Below are positions 42,302 through 56,024 of a stretch of DNA of 64,000 bases, piece by piece. Made by a program: the position numbers and the translations under genes. Source of the DNA: Reticulitermes lucifugus (taxonomy: Eukaryota > Arthropoda > Insecta > Blattodea > Rhinotermitidae). The first letter of the stretch is position 1. Each line of letters begins with the position of its first letter. The stretch covers positions 68,581-132,580 of the forward strand of contig JAKCWW010000233.1 in NCBI GenBank assembly GCA_026260175.1. Reading direction: 5' to 3'. The notes beneath the pieces were generated by a model. The model was not told where the DNA came from, searched no databases, and saw nothing but the letters and a program-made list of their open reading frames with translations.

Positions 42302-44329
42302 AATATTTCACCTAGCTGGAATTTTGTGTTGTAAACTAGCTGTTCTTATCTATATTGGTATTATTCACCCCAAAGAATGAAGGGATCACTAACAGCTAGA
42401 GGTATTCCTGCTGGATTGTTACTATGGATATGTATGTTACATCAATTTAACCTTTATCCTACCACAGTGGGTATTTAAATTTTAGTGCATGGTTTATGAA
42501 AAAGATATTTGAACAGAAAAAGATAAAATCATAAACAAACAGCATTTTGTGGAAAATAAAACAGAGATTATGCAGCACATCTTAAAACTGCAGTTCGTTG
42601 TTACCTAAATATATAAAATGAATTTCCAGGGGTGTTTTCCTACATGTGATGCGAACGCAGGTCTTTAAAAGGTTAAGGCTTTTATTATGCAACATGTTAC
42701 TGCTACTGTAATGGTTTAATATGACTTATATACTTAACTATGATACCAGTACAAGATCTGACAAATTTATGCCATTAATAAACTACTACCTGTGTCAGTT
42801 CTTGCCCTCTTTAAGTGATCTTATCAATCTTTTTCACTGGGAGGCTATTTTTGTGTCACATAGCTTACCAATGGGAAAGAGAAAAGTGGTCCAATAAATA
42901 ATAATTCTTCCATTTCAGACAACTATTATCAAATAAAATCTTACAAAAGGATATTAAGAACAACTGCATATCAACTCTTCATGTGGAATTGTTTCTGTGC
43001 TACAGTAATTTGAATGGTGCCCAATTAACCGAAAGGTATGAGTTTTATCCACTTTGGACCCCACTTCTGTAAAATATAAGCTCTATGAATCTCATATACA
43101 TTAGTAGTATAATTTATTTCCTCTAATATTTGAGAAGATTCACTCAGTTTGAACAGAATCAGTCAGTGATTAAAATTCCCAGTACCTGCATTTGAATATC
43201 AAACTAAATGGAAACAGTATCATATTCTAATGCATTTGTAGGAATTTGTTACAGTGGGGGGAAGGGGGGGGGATATGAATCCAGAGAACAGAAACTTTCT
43301 GTTACATTAATACTGCATTAAAAATATTCAGCATGCATTCTTGTAACATCAAACATTAATCTAAGACCATGTGAGTGTTTTCTTGCAGTTCATGCACAGA
43401 CTTGAGATTGATGTGAGGAATGCAACTTGCAGACAATGGCGCACAGCCAGACGTGTCAAGTGACCAAGCTCACTGTCGTCCACTACTTACACTTCCCTTG
43501 CTCCCACTCCTGTTCAGGCACAGCAAAACACACTTGTGTGGCCTTCCTCTAAATTTAACTGTGAACTGAGGAAGTCAATTAACACATCATTTTGAATAAC
43601 AAAATATTGATGTAGGAGGTAATCATGTACACAGATTTAATGGAAATCAAACAATGCACTTAAGGAATTTTCAATGGGATTAATGGAATATGAAGTCACA
43701 GAAAACCTAAAACTCGCCACCATGAAATCGCATCCTCCCTACACCATGCTCAGACTGTGCGTTAGAAGTAGGCAAAATCCTGTTTCCCTGAACAAATCAA
43801 GTTGTTGGTTTTATATTTTAAATAACTTGGTTGAACCCAATTTAAAAATTTATGTGCATACTTCCAAATTCTGTATTCTGATTTCACACTCTGATAACAC
43901 AGTACCAATTCTTGATACCTCAGTATATGTGGCCTTTATTTAAAAATATTTAAAGCATTGGCCAAATTCTGAAAAATATAAATTAAATGTACAACATCAC
44001 AATAGTCATATTACAGTTCTGTTGTTTATTTTCTATCACATATGAATTCATGCACTGCAATATTATAAGACAACATGCCAGTCATTCTGCATAAGAAGAC
44101 TCACATCACCTGAAAATTAATTCCTGTAGCACTTCTCACATACAGTACAGTATGTCAGTTGCCCTTCTGTAAAAGACTTTTCTACAGAACAAGAAATCAC
44201 AACATCCATCACCTTAAGTCTTTTATATCACACTATTACATCTATTTCAGACCAAATGTAGTAGAAAATCAGAAATTCATAAAGAAATACTTTTTCATTC
44301 ATGTATTCCCATGAAGTGTATTCATAATT
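42302..44329. other. Convergent intergenic region KATNAL2/SMN
   Basis: Holds the two 3' UTRs, a piggyBac-type MITE (42447-42676), and a short G-run at about 43255-43271. No exon was seen. Confidence 0.6.
42447..42676. mobile_element. piggyBac-type MITE, copy 2
   Basis: 230 bp, bounded by TTAA on both sides (42447-42450 and 42673-42676) with ends TTAACCTTTA and TAAAAGGTTAA. Internal blocks GCATTTTGTGGAAAATAAAA and GAGATTATGCAGC match copy 1 at 13861-14099. Confidence 0.6.
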
Positions 44330-47300
44330 TTACTTTTTTCCTGAAATATTTCTGCTGAAATTGCCACCAACAGGAGGGAAATTCTTTGCCTGTTTCAAGC
44401 CTTGGTAGTATCCTACAAAACAAAAAATGTAATATGTATTCATAAGTTTTAAGACACATATGCCTGTCATTTAAATGCTCACTGAAAGATCAAATGTCAA
44501 AACTGGCAGGAACTTAAATACTATAACTCCTTATGATTTACTGCTTATGGTAAGGTAAAAAATATATATCTACTTATGCATTAACATTTTTCTTGATGAG
44601 AGTATCTTTCTCTCTCAGTTTGAAATGAAGTTCACAATTGTTTTGATTGTGTCCAGTCTATAGCAGTTAAGCATATACTGCGTTATAAGAATTTATGCTA
44701 CGAGCCTGGGTGTACAAAACTTTGCACTGTGGAGTTTCTCAGTTTTATTTCTTTATGCCAGTATTATGCACATACCAGTAATAGTAAATTGGCCACACCA
44801 TCGGCAAACCGGAACAAGTTCTTTAATTTTTTCCATGGTTCCTTCAGACATATGTACCTTGCTTTGGCCATCACTGGTTTGTCAAAGTCCTTCCTAATTT
44901 GTCATCCTACCATTTGATGCTGATACTGACAATGTTATAAATTACCCACGCCCCCCCCCCCTACCTCCCCCACCAAAAGACAGTTAACTATAAAGTCAGC
45001 AGCGAAGCGAAGTACAGTACTTGCACTTTTACTGAGGGCTACGACAATTACACATTATTACTGGCATGAAATTTTTTTCAGTATGTTTGTAACCATAAAC
45101 TGTACTTTACAGTAGTGATTTAACAAATTCTAGGCACATATCCCTACATTACAAAGTACCTAGGAATTCCATTTTCATCAGTTTCTATGTATGAACCAGA
45201 TTTATAGAAGCTTGGGTTGACAGTGAAGTTTCAGAAAATTATCTTACTAAAACACGTAAAGGTGACATGAGGTACATCCATCTTGAGAGATGTAGTGATC
45301 TATATAATTAACTAACATATACCCAAGTCAAAACTCAATGGTTCTCTTAACTTTATCTCCATGAAAGTTTTAATCATATTACTTCAGTTCAGGGTTATGC
45401 TCACCTGTATGGAAACCACTCATGTACCAGGACATCAACATTGCTGAAAGGGCTTCTGAGTCTTCTTCAGGAAAGCTGACAGTCAAATGAGGTGGAGGGG
45501 GTGGTGGAAGTACCATTGGCGGGGGTACACCCTGCAAAAGGTTTATCAGTTGCACTTTGCAATATGACTGACTACTGTACCATAAGAACTCTGGGCTCTC
45601 TGTCTATGTATATAGCACTACAGGCCAAGGTGGTCCAGTGCCTCCTGTTTTCCAGGTTAATGAATTTTGCATGCACTTTCCAGGTCAGTGGATAAGATAA
45701 GGTGGGCTAATTCCATGGCCACCATAAAGTCCTGACTTAACACCCCTCAACCTTTTTGTACATGTGTCACTGCTGTTATTGCTGCTGTCAGCATATGTTG
45801 AACATCCTGCCAACTATCAACACTTTCAGCTTACAGTGTCATCTGCACAACCTGCAGAAAAATGGGACACAGTGCTCCTTCATGCATGTGCATTGTGTTG
45901 CACTGCTTAGTACAAAACTTGATATGTTCTATCATTCAGCATTGCTATCTATGACGTTACATTTTGCTTAGTTCATTAACCCTTTCCATACAACCCAGGT
46001 GAGCACGGTCCAGTGTTGAATCCCGGCAGTGGCATGACAGTTATCTGTTCTCCAGAACGTCCAGACCAGCTCTGAGGCCCACCCAGCCACCTATTACCAG
46101 GGGCTCTTTCCTGGAGCACAAGGCTGATCACTCACCTCCATCTAGTGCAAAAGTTAAGAATGGGTGCAGCTATACCTCCACTCCCCTGCATGGCATGTGT
46201 AAGGGACAAATTTTACTTTACTCTTTCCACTCAAATTAAGTTGCACTGCCACTCATTTAGCATTCAGATTTTCCTTATTCACATTTGAGTATGGCTTCAT
46301 AAAAAATTATTTACAGCCAGACTGATACAGAATTAGTGAGGAAAATGGTTTTTCTAGTTACTAACAGATGGAAGACGGAGCTGCCTGACATACGAGCTAA
46401 TCTACCATATTTGGAATGTCAAGGCTCCCTTGGCCGTTGAGTGAAAAGGGATGAATATGTCTCCTGCAAACTTCTGAGTTCTTTTTGGGACAATATTTTA
46501 TCATTTAACGGTTGGTAGAATGAAACTGATGTTTGATTGAACTGAATTTAATGACATTTTGGTATTCACTGTCCTTGCATGCATGAAGTGGATACAGTTC
46601 TATGAACGCATATATTGTAACACATCCCCTTGCATTTTTGCCCTTTTCTATTTATTGAACATCTCTTTTGTAGCAAAGATCTGTAAATAAACTTATTACT
46701 ATGAACAGTCATTTCTCATATATGAAAATACAATACATTAATAATCCCACAATTTTTAATATTCCACACTTCACAAATTCCAACTAATGCCCATTAACAG
46801 TTCAAGAGTGTGTGTCAAAAGCCAAATCCTGTAAGTCTGTGGATTTTCCTAATTTTGAGCTTTGTAAAAACATGATGCAACAGAAACTACATGAAACAAC
46901 TCTAGTTCATGGTACTGATGGCAAAATCTGCAAAGATGTCTTGGAGTATTGTTGGTCCTGTTTTGAGGTTTTTGCATCTTGTAGCAATGGAATGTGTAGC
47001 TGATGTTGCAGCAGTTTTGGCTCTGTAGATGGATGCACATTCCTGTGAAATGTCAGCAACATAGCCCACTACCACACAATGCAGAAACCCCAAAAACAGA
47101 ATCAAAATTAGCGATGAAACACTATGAAAACTTAAAATCAGTTTAGCCTCTTAAGCAAGCATACTTACCATAGGTGGCATTCGGAGAGGTCTGGAACGGG
47201 GGGAAAAGTAGCCATGACCTGGAGGCCGTACGCTTCGAGATTCCCAATCCATTTTGCTTCCTTGAGGGGACCTGGGAACTGCTCCAAACTTGGGTTTAAA

Positions 47301-50300
47301 AAGTGATTCCTTTGTAGAGCCCCCATCACTGCATTCCATCTCCAAGCCATTCTGCAACTGAAGAACCCCAAGTTACCATTGTTTTTAAAATGACATGGGG
47401 AAAATAAACAGAGTTTCACACTGGCTAGTCTAATGGAACCATTGTTATGTAAAGTTTATTTTAGTAAGATAAACACAAATACTGCTACTATTACAGGGGT
47501 TTCCCCATCAAACTCCTGTAGGCACATCTTGACTCCCTCATCAAACACATGTCCAGCTCACTGTAGTATATTTCATTTACATATTCTAATAATACCAGAA
47601 TCGGAGTATAAACTGCCGCTCCTCATTCTGCAAGTTTCTGTTTACCTGTTATTCTGTTTCACATTCAAACTAGAAGAATTGCCTGTTCTTTGCTTGTGAT
47701 ATGGCCACATTCCTTGCCAATATTGCACTATATAGTAGCTAAAACTTTAAAGCAGGAATAACACTGAAATTAAGAAATGAAAGTAAATGCAATTAAAGAA
47801 AGCCTAGGTATGAGAATTTGAACTGCATCCAAGAACTCCACTTCAGTAGTTGCACATTGCTACAATAGCCACAGCCTCCACACCACACCATACCATACCA
47901 TAAGAGTATGGAGGTGAACTCCATAATATCTTTTGTGTTCTTTATTAGGCCTACAGTAGGAAACAGAAAAGTTGCACTCTCTGACATTCAGGGGGTCCCC
48001 AGTATCTGTTGCCCTGCACATACAGGACTAAACTCGCCTGTAAACAGCAAACTTTTAAATGAAAACTGTTTGTCATTTTTAAATTCAAAACCCACTGTAT
48101 TCAACAATTTCATTACAATCATATGTCAATGTCTGATACACTGACGTTCTGTAAGTACAGTGATGTGCTGCACACCCACTCATGGCTGGAAATGGTGAGA
48201 AATGCAAAACCAAACAATGCTTTCAGTCATTTTGAAATATTTAGGCCTGCAGTGTAACAAAACTGGCTTTTAACATAATGAGCTGGCAGACCTAAGTAAT
48301 GACACATTTCTTGTGAACACAATACCTGTCTATAAAAAGGCACTGTACACACTAACCCAGTCATTAACCCATATTTACATTATTCTTATGCATGGAAATT
48401 CCCCATTTAAAGAAGATTTGCTTTAAAATGCATTTTTCTGGTCCCACTGATTATGGATAACAAGGACACCTGCTTTACGTATTTTCCTTAACAGTGCTTT
48501 CAAATATGGTACGTTTTTCTTTAATAAAGAGATTATGTTCCACTATTACTTCTTCTTATTAGTAACAAACAGTAATTAACATCCATATATATTTCCCACA
48601 TACATTTGACCAAACAAGGTTTTTCAATTGGTAGCCTCTAAAATTCTTAAAATGAATACAAATTTATGCTAAATTACAAGATGAAATATGAAAATGTGTT
48701 ATAAAATAATTATAACATTTTCTTTATATCTGTTTTCCCTCAAATGGACAGAGAGACAGAAGAGAGGGGGGATAAGGGCAGTGCAGTGTTGCAATATATG
48801 GCTTCAAAACCACAGGACTTACTGGTTGTTCATCCATATCTTGTGCTGCTGCTGCTGCTGCCTCTTGTAACTTCCGTGCTGCTTGTCCTTGTGACGGCTG
48901 AAGTTTCTTCAACGGAACTACCTCCTCATTGCCATATCCTGTGATTACATTATAATTTACATTTCCATTGCACTACAGACTTGGTTCAAAACTGAGTTAT
49001 GGAAGGAAACTTAGAAAACTGAAAACAGGTTGTGCAGAAGTAAGTACATTAAAAAAACTCCAAAACAGAAAACAGACCACGACAAGTGCTGTACAGTTGC
49101 TATAACAACTTACTGTGTGGCACAGGGTCATGTTTGGTCAAGAAATTCCATGTTGTCATGCACCCTAACATTCATCACCATTGTTACACAAGGTTACCAA
49201 TGGGTGCTATCCACAGCCACTTCAATCCTGTCCACCTGCCCAGTCTATTTCTCTAAGACTGACTATGTTCATGATGCAGAGTCCTTATTAAAAGTCGCTA
49301 GTCATTCAGCCAATCAAGAAATTCACCACTTCTTTTTGGAATCTATAGGTTCATTACCATGACCACAAGGTAAAACAACTGGAACATATTCTCAGTTAAA
49401 TCCAGTCCACACCTCCAAGTCACATTTCTTTAAGATTCACTTTAACATTAATACTTCCAGGTGGTGTCTTTCCTATAATGTTTCACAGAAAAATATGTGG
49501 TGTGCGTTTCTCAATTCCCTACGCCTGCTATATGTTCCCCCCCTAACACCTTCCCAGATCTTCTTAACATTGTTATGTACATAGCATAAAATGATTTTCT
49601 CCATTGTCTTGCAACCCTCCTGTTTTCAACCATCTTCAGTCTCTGTTCCTCTCTGAAAGTGACAGACCAAATTTCACAGCCACAGAAAACTCCACGTTAA
49701 ACATGTACAAAGCATTACTGCAGTTGCACTGTAGACAATATCACTCTGAAAAATATATTGGGAATGAAATCATCTGCCTGAGGCCTTCTACCAATGCAAC
49801 AGAAATTAGAAAGAAACATTTATTTACTGCCTTCGGTTTAAAGAAAAAGACATTGCTCTTGTACAGTGTCCACACCAGTTCTGGGGCCCAACTACCTATT
49901 TAATGGGTCTCAGGGACTCTTTCCCCAAAAGTAAAGCAGCCAGGGCATGACAGTGATCACTCACCTGCATCTAGTGCCAAGGTTAATACCTGGAGCTATA
50001 CCTCCACTCCCTTATATGCCTACATTTCATGCACAGGGACAACTTTACCTTTACCTTTCAGTCTAAAGATAATCCCACTGAATCTGTTTTCACAATCTTG
50101 GCTCTGCTGTCATCATATATTTCAACGATAAACATTCAATGACCACAGAAAAGACCCATCATTTGTTAGCACTAGTAAAAACAATAAGCAGTACTTCAGC
50201 TTATACCTTGCACTTACCTACGTATTTGATGACACATGTTCCTTTGTCATAGAAAATAGCATCTATTGTAGCTTCATAAACAGCTCCATCTCCACTGTAA

Positions 50301-52446
50301 ACTGCACAGCAGGGAGCACCAACCTGCCACTGTAATATCGCCTGCAGATGAAAAAAACACATCTGATGAACGATACTACCTCACATAGATTCTATTCTCC
50401 TGGGATATGATGCTGCAACACTGCACAACCAGACCCTGACATTTCAAGGAACACAGTGCCTTCATCTGCAACAGTCAATAGGTTTTACAGGAAAACCTTG
50501 TTCTAAGACCTGCTTACCCTTGATGAATATCAGGATTCGATTACCCAGTGATGCAGCACCACATCCTAGAAAGCAGAATCCTCAGCTACATCACTGCAAA
50601 ATCCTCAAAATTCACAATACTATACCATGACAATCACCATGGTCATGCACCCAGACACAATGGGGTGTTTGTATCTATCCATCTGCCATACATTCCACCC
50701 CCCAAAACACTAAATATATTTGGATTCAATTTGATATGGGAAAGCCACATTGAACAAGCAAATTCTATTTTGGCTCATATTTGTTCACGGTAACCCCCTT
50801 TTACACAACAGATAATCTTGGTGCTCTCACAATGAAAAGTTTAAAAAACGTGACTATCAACTTCACCATGTCTATGTGACCACATGTTACAACTCAAGAA
50901 CTTCTCAGTGGATTGTCATGAACTTTGTTACTGGACAGTTTAATTAAAAGTTGTCAACAACATTCCAATTTTGAACTGGGCAATAATAGCATACACTTTA
51001 CATGAAGACCTACCTGCATTTCCATGTGCACGCCAAACATAACTCACTAAATATTTAGCTCAGCAAAACATTTTTTTTCAAAGGTTATACAGAAAAATTA
51101 CATTTTAATTTCAAAACACTTTTTCTGAAAGTCATAATCAGCATGAATCTGTCAGAACTGTTATGTGTTATGTACATTTCTTAACTTCTTTACTTTGCTA
51201 CAGTATATGCAATAAAAAGGTTTTCATGCAAGCCATAAAAGGTGATACATGCATTTGACTTCCCATTCTCTCATTTGTGTTATGTCACAGAACAGAAAAG
51301 GAGACAAGATTACATTTAATTTATTTTAACAGTGTCTGTCATTGTGAAGATATTTCTGAAAAAATATGCACTTTACATTCCAGCCAAGATGGTCGACTTA
51401 ACTTAAGCCTGTTGCAGGAAAAACAAGACATAACATGTTTTGTTTTTGCTACCAATTTTCTATTATTATACAATATTAGAAAATTTTACTATACCAAACA
51501 ATCAATTACATTATGTCAACATTTTTCATCTAGTGCACCTGAGTTGTTTACCTCTTTATTCTGCCTCTTTTTCCTTCTAGCTTTCTTAGATATATTGCTG
51601 TCATTTCCAGATACGCTTTCCTTCCCAAGTCCCATACGACGTGCAACTTCCTCCTTTGCCAAAGATACAGCATGATCATATGCCTGCACTAAAGCTGTGT
51701 CATCCCAGATATCTTCATCCGCTGTTGCAGAGCTACCTTCTTCACCTGCTTTCCCATCTTGACACTAGAGTAATTCATTAATTACAAATTATAAGTTACA
51801 TGACGCAAAATGAAACTACACAACATGGTAACCATATTTTGAGTCTGAAGGTTATTGTCTCTTTGTGCTGAACGCAAATGAAAACTACTTCTTAGCTTAA
51901 ACCCAATACCATTCACTTTTAAATAATAATTTCTTGCATCACGGTCTTGTGTGAAACATATGGCATGTTGCTACAAAGGGGAACTAAAGGAGGGTGGAAA
52001 GAGATCAAGTCTCCTAATTAGCAAGTTATTTGGACACACCGGATAATCCTAAACAAATATAATCTGTAGACGTATACTCTCTTCTAGGATGTGACACAAT
52101 ACAGTATGATAGGAAATTGCACCGTATGACGCGCCGACACATTTCAGAAGCTAGTATTCTTTACAGCCACCGCCAAGAACCTCAAACCTAAAACTCAGGA
52201 TGAGTGACAATTGGATTCTAGCATCTCCATAACAGTCACACTTTATACGAGTCGTGTGACGTCTGTTCGATCACACTATTATGCAAATCTTCGTTAATAC
52301 CAATCATATACATGAACGAAAAAGAATGAATGCTAATCTGTTATAGCATTACATTAATTCATAGGACTTTCATGATAGGTTATATTACTGTGTTACCATA
52401 CCTTAGACTTGTCGCCACGTATGAACAACACCTGCTCCTCTGCCAT
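44330..52446 (-). CDS. SMN: Survival motor neuron protein
   Basis: Core of the SMN-Gemin complex that loads Sm rings on spliceosomal snRNAs in the cytoplasm and Cajal bodies. Seven coding exons (minus): 52446-52402, 51764-51552, 50341-50218, 48938-48823, 47351-47169, 45531-45405, 44412-44330. Phases join to 296 residues (human 294). Residues 1-15 are MAEEQVLFIRGDKSK. The Gemin2-binding segment is DEDIWDDTALVQAYDHAV (about 32-49), then a Lys/Arg-rich patch KKARRKKRQNK. The Tudor domain (about 90-132) spans WQVGAPCCAVYSGDGAVYEA through VIKYVGYGNEE and keeps the aromatic cage tyrosines and the Asn. A coiled Gln/Ala region with six GCA codons follows. There is one proline cluster PPPMVLPPPPP, then the YG box ALSAMLMSWYMSGFHTGYYQ. 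Complete, with no break seen. Confidence 0.97.
45990..46232 (+). mobile_element. tRNA-derived SINE (family S), 5' truncated
   Basis: Plus copy within SMN intron 5: B-box-like gtgttgaatcccgg, then ccagaccagctctgaggcc, cacccagccacctattacca, ccatctagtgcaaaagttaa and tail ttttactttac. Confidence 0.72.
48542..48822. other. SMN intron 4 sequence, nothing recognised
   Basis: No repeat or exon was identified in this part of the intron between SMN exons 4 and 5. Confidence 0.4.
49338..49560 (-). mobile_element. LINE 3'-end relic
   Basis: Shares ggttcattaccatgaccaca, ttctttaagattcactttaa and ccaggtggtgtctttcc-like segments with the 4.8- and 28.6-kb relics. It lies in SMN intron 3; the adjacent 49590-49800 may be more of the same LINE. 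Confidence 0.45.
49862..50072 (+). mobile_element. tRNA-derived SINE (family S), 5' truncated
   Basis: Plus copy in SMN intron 3: ccacaccagttctggggccc, gggactctttccccaaaag, gcatctagtgccaaggttaa, then a tail with caactttacctttacc. Confidence 0.72.
50380..50600. repeat. Dispersed repeat family E
   Basis: Contains tgctgcaacactgcacaacc, ccttcatctgcaacagtc and ctcagctacatcactgcaaa, diverged versions of blocks in the 24.2- and 41.5-kb copies. It lies in SMN intron 2. Confidence 0.35.
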
Positions 52447-53565
52447 TCCTTATCACGTCATAATATATTGTTTATTCAAATATATCAACTGAAAATTGGG
52501 ATCAATGAAATTTAAAAATGCTTTAACAATTTACATTTGAAAACGCTCCTACACTACCACCACCATAAATACCCAGCACGGCTTTGTGCTTAATCCGTGC
52601 CGCTTATATCGGTAATCTGTGCCTCGTGGCGCGCTTTCAGAACCCACACTATCCACACTTGCCGTATAAGTTGCGCAAGTGTTTAGTTACATCAAACACA
52701 AATAAAAAAAAATTATGAACTTTTTAGCACTGCATGTTTCAAAGTACAGATTTACTGCTACTAACCGGTCCATGGGATTGCACCATTTAATGTAGGCAAA
52801 ATTTGTATAAGTAATAAACTTTCTACACAGTAATAATACTAAGGTGGTGGTGGGAGTAGTAGTAGTAGTAGCAGCAGCAGTAGTAGTAGTAATAATCATA
52901 ATATAATATCTATAAAATATGTAGTTGCAAGCAATAAAATAATTTGATTCAACTTACTTTGTTTTATGGCTCCGTGCACATGCTGGAATCATCTGCTTCT
53001 TGTCATGGTGTAGTCAACCAAGCCAGTCATAACTTTAGGTATTCATTTCATCTTTCCTAAGTTTTCTTGGTTTCGTCATTTTGTTTTATACTGTAAGACC
53101 TGTTTGGTATTCTTTCAGCATTCTGTCCAAATGGTTTAACCACTTCTGTGTGTTATCTACTTTGTTTTATACCATTTTTGGTTATTTTCTAATAATTTCA
53201 TTATACATTTACAACATCCAAACACAACATTAACGAATGACTTGTTGGACTGGAAGTCTATAAAGCAGAGTAGGCTTTATGAGTACTAATCAAAACACGT
53301 TTTACAAGTCAACATTCAGATGAAACTTTCAAAATAATTTTGTGAGCCATTGTTTTGTAGTCTATGGAACCAGATAACATAGTACAGGCTAAAACAATTT
53401 TGAATCTGCAAAACAAATCTATTACGTCTAGGAATGAATTATTTTAAAAGCTGCTAACAGCTCCAGCTGTAATTGCACTTTTTGTTTGCTCTATGCACAG
53501 ACATACATAAACCTTACTACCAAGCAAGAATTTACACATATATAAGATCATTACACATTTATAAG

Positions 53566-53603
53566 ATTACAAATTATCACTAAATTTAGTGATAATTTGT
53601 AAT
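53566..53603. repeat. Perfect 38-bp palindrome
   Basis: The arms ATTACAAATTATCACTAAA and TTTAGTGATAATTTGTAAT meet without spacer at 53584/53585. Confidence 0.85.
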
Positions 53604-54696
53604 ATCTTAATAATTTTATTTTTATGCAATAATAAAATTGCTTATTTTACATTCATTCTATGAGACATAGTGCTTATCAAATTAATATGAATGTTGAATA
53701 CTAAATAAAAACCTTTGCTCCTTAAGAAGATTAAGGCTTGAATGTCTGAACCCTTTGTAGGCAGTCAAAGAAAAGAGATCAGCACCCTATACTCCAAAGC
53801 AGTATTAAGAAATGTGAGAAAGTTTTGCTTTTAGACAGTAGTCAAAGTAGGGATGAGCTCATAATGTGGACACTGCTGTTCAACACCGAAAACTAGTACA
53901 ACAAAAATTATCAAAAAAGTGTCTCAGATTTGGAAAGATTCTTTGGTCTGACCTAATTAAAGGATAAATATCATTTTGGAGACCTAGGCAAATACGAGCA
54001 GATAAAAGCACACAGGCCAATACTCAGAAGACATCCAGTTTCACAGTTACAGACCACAGACAATCTCATGCAGCCGCAAAAATCAACATGGATGTAGCGA
54101 CAAAAAGCCATCTATTTTAATTCAGACTTAGAAATTTCACTGAACAGACAATTATCTTGATTCCATCATCCATAATGTTCACTTGTATTATGTATTCAGT
54201 CTAAAATAAATACCCTTAACTAAATTTCAACACGCTCTTAATCTACTGGGGTTTTCAAACAACTCCACCAGCACTTCAAAGAACTCACTACTTTTTCAAT
54301 AATTGAGTAAACCACAGAGTCACTTGCATTCCTGCCCTAGAAAATATAGGATCCATAATGTTGGGGTATGAGATACACAAATTTTCATGTACCACCTTGG
54401 CATTAGCCTACGAGGTCTGACATGGATCACAAAACACCTGTTACGAAAATCTACCTGTCAGGCCAGTTTAAAATCAGACCATTAAACTACAGGGGACGAT
54501 GGTAACAACTATACTGACACATCAATAACTGTGTCCTTACTACAAACAACAGTAAGGTTTTATAATAATAGGTGAGGTAACACAGACTCTTAGTTAAGTA
54601 GTTAACAGGTGCAAACTTTTGAGAACATACGGATCACAAAGGTGTTTTAATGCACACTTGGTGCTGTAACAACTCTTACTACAGACGTACACAAAT

Positions 54697-54955
54697 CCTA
54701 GCCACCTGGTCACTGGAACAGCTAAATTCTTTTACAGTGGCACCTAACATTTTCAGTATAATTATTGCAGTTTTCCCCTTACATACAAAAATGTCTATCA
54801 GTTCACATGCACTGAACATGAACCACCAGATGACAGTGACATGTACAGGTCACTCCAGAATTGTGGGTTCTCAGTATGAAACATGCTTCATTTCACACTC
54901 CTGGCACCAAGAATTTGGAAGTGGCACCTAGATTTTTACATAATTTGTGCACCCC
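54697..54955 (+). repeat. Dispersed repeat family C, interrupted
   Basis: The blocks cctagccacctggtcactgg, tacagtggcacctaacattt, gggttctcagtatgaaaca and ggaagtggcacctagattttt are present in order, but about 110 bases of extra sequence separate the second and third. Confidence 0.5.
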
Positions 54956-56024
54956 TGTCTTAGTACATTTAATTTTACAATTTAGATTATTGGTACTACT
55001 AGTTTATTAGCACTACATCTCATGTCCTCTGCACAAATGTGACCCCTTGTCATTTTCTACAGTAAGGCGACTGTCTTTGCAATTTACTTTTCAATGGTGC
55101 AGTTGTACTTGTTGAAGAGTAGACGGGGCATGTCCAATCAGGGACATCCACAAAGCCTGGAGCCTCAAACCCAGATCTCTCTGACGGTACCTTGAGGTAT
55201 GATGCATTATGCATTACAGAGGAGTTGGTTTTCAGAATTATGAGTGAAAGTTTATCAAGTGTCCTCAAGCTCTGGTGAGGAAGTTTGTTTCTCGGCTTCA
55301 ATGCATTTGGAAGTACAAGTCAAGGCCAACAACATTATTATGTTAAAAATCTATCACACCAATGTAAACAATTATTTATTCAAGGCATTAACAGTTGTAA
55401 ACCATAATATTATTAACCCTGCTTTAACAATTTTATCAAAGTTGCGTATGGGAACATTATCTCATCTACTTCAGACCGCAGACATGTTGACCGAAATTAA
55501 TGAATACAGAAGAGCAAGACAATACAATTTCTATGAACTTCAAGCCAGCATGTCTTCTAGTAACAAATCTTTCAGTCCTGCTACTTCACCTATATTGTTT
55601 CTCACAGCTATCTCTTCATCCCTGATGTCACTGTATCCTCTGATGAGATACTACTTAGTTTCAGGCGTCATCCATCTTAATCCTGAAGAAGTGTTCATAC
55701 TGAAATGGAATTGTAAGAGCTACTTGTAGCACTTTACATAAAATTTTTCTGCAATAAAAATACTTTACTGTGATGCACCTAAATGTAACAGCCATGAGAT
55801 GCGACACTATGGCACAGTAACTCTGTGTATCACTAAAAGGATATGATGCACGAGATTACAGGTTCCAAAATATTAGGTTCTCCCAGTGGAGGAGCTGAGG
55901 CTTCAAGTCTTGTTCAATGTGTTGATGTCACTTAGCAAGTTGTTCCTGATTTTCAAAGGACCATAAGAACTGAATCCTCAAATCACATGTTGTCTGTACC
56001 TTCCTGACATTACTTTTGCATTAA

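Larger units (their letters stand above)
52447..56024. other. SMN promoter and SMN/SRFBP1 intergenic region
   Basis: 52550-52680 is relatively CpG-rich and is the likely SMN promoter. A GTA/GCA trinucleotide microsatellite lies at about 52850-52892, a palindrome at 53566-53603, and a family C repeat at 54697-54955. A 161-codon open frame on the plus strand at 55244-55729 resembles nothing known and fits chance length in AT-rich DNA. Confidence 0.5.

Noticed and set aside
55244-55729. 161-codon open frame, plus strand
   Set aside because: No recognised domain, no splice context, and such a length is expected by chance about once in this much AT-rich sequence.
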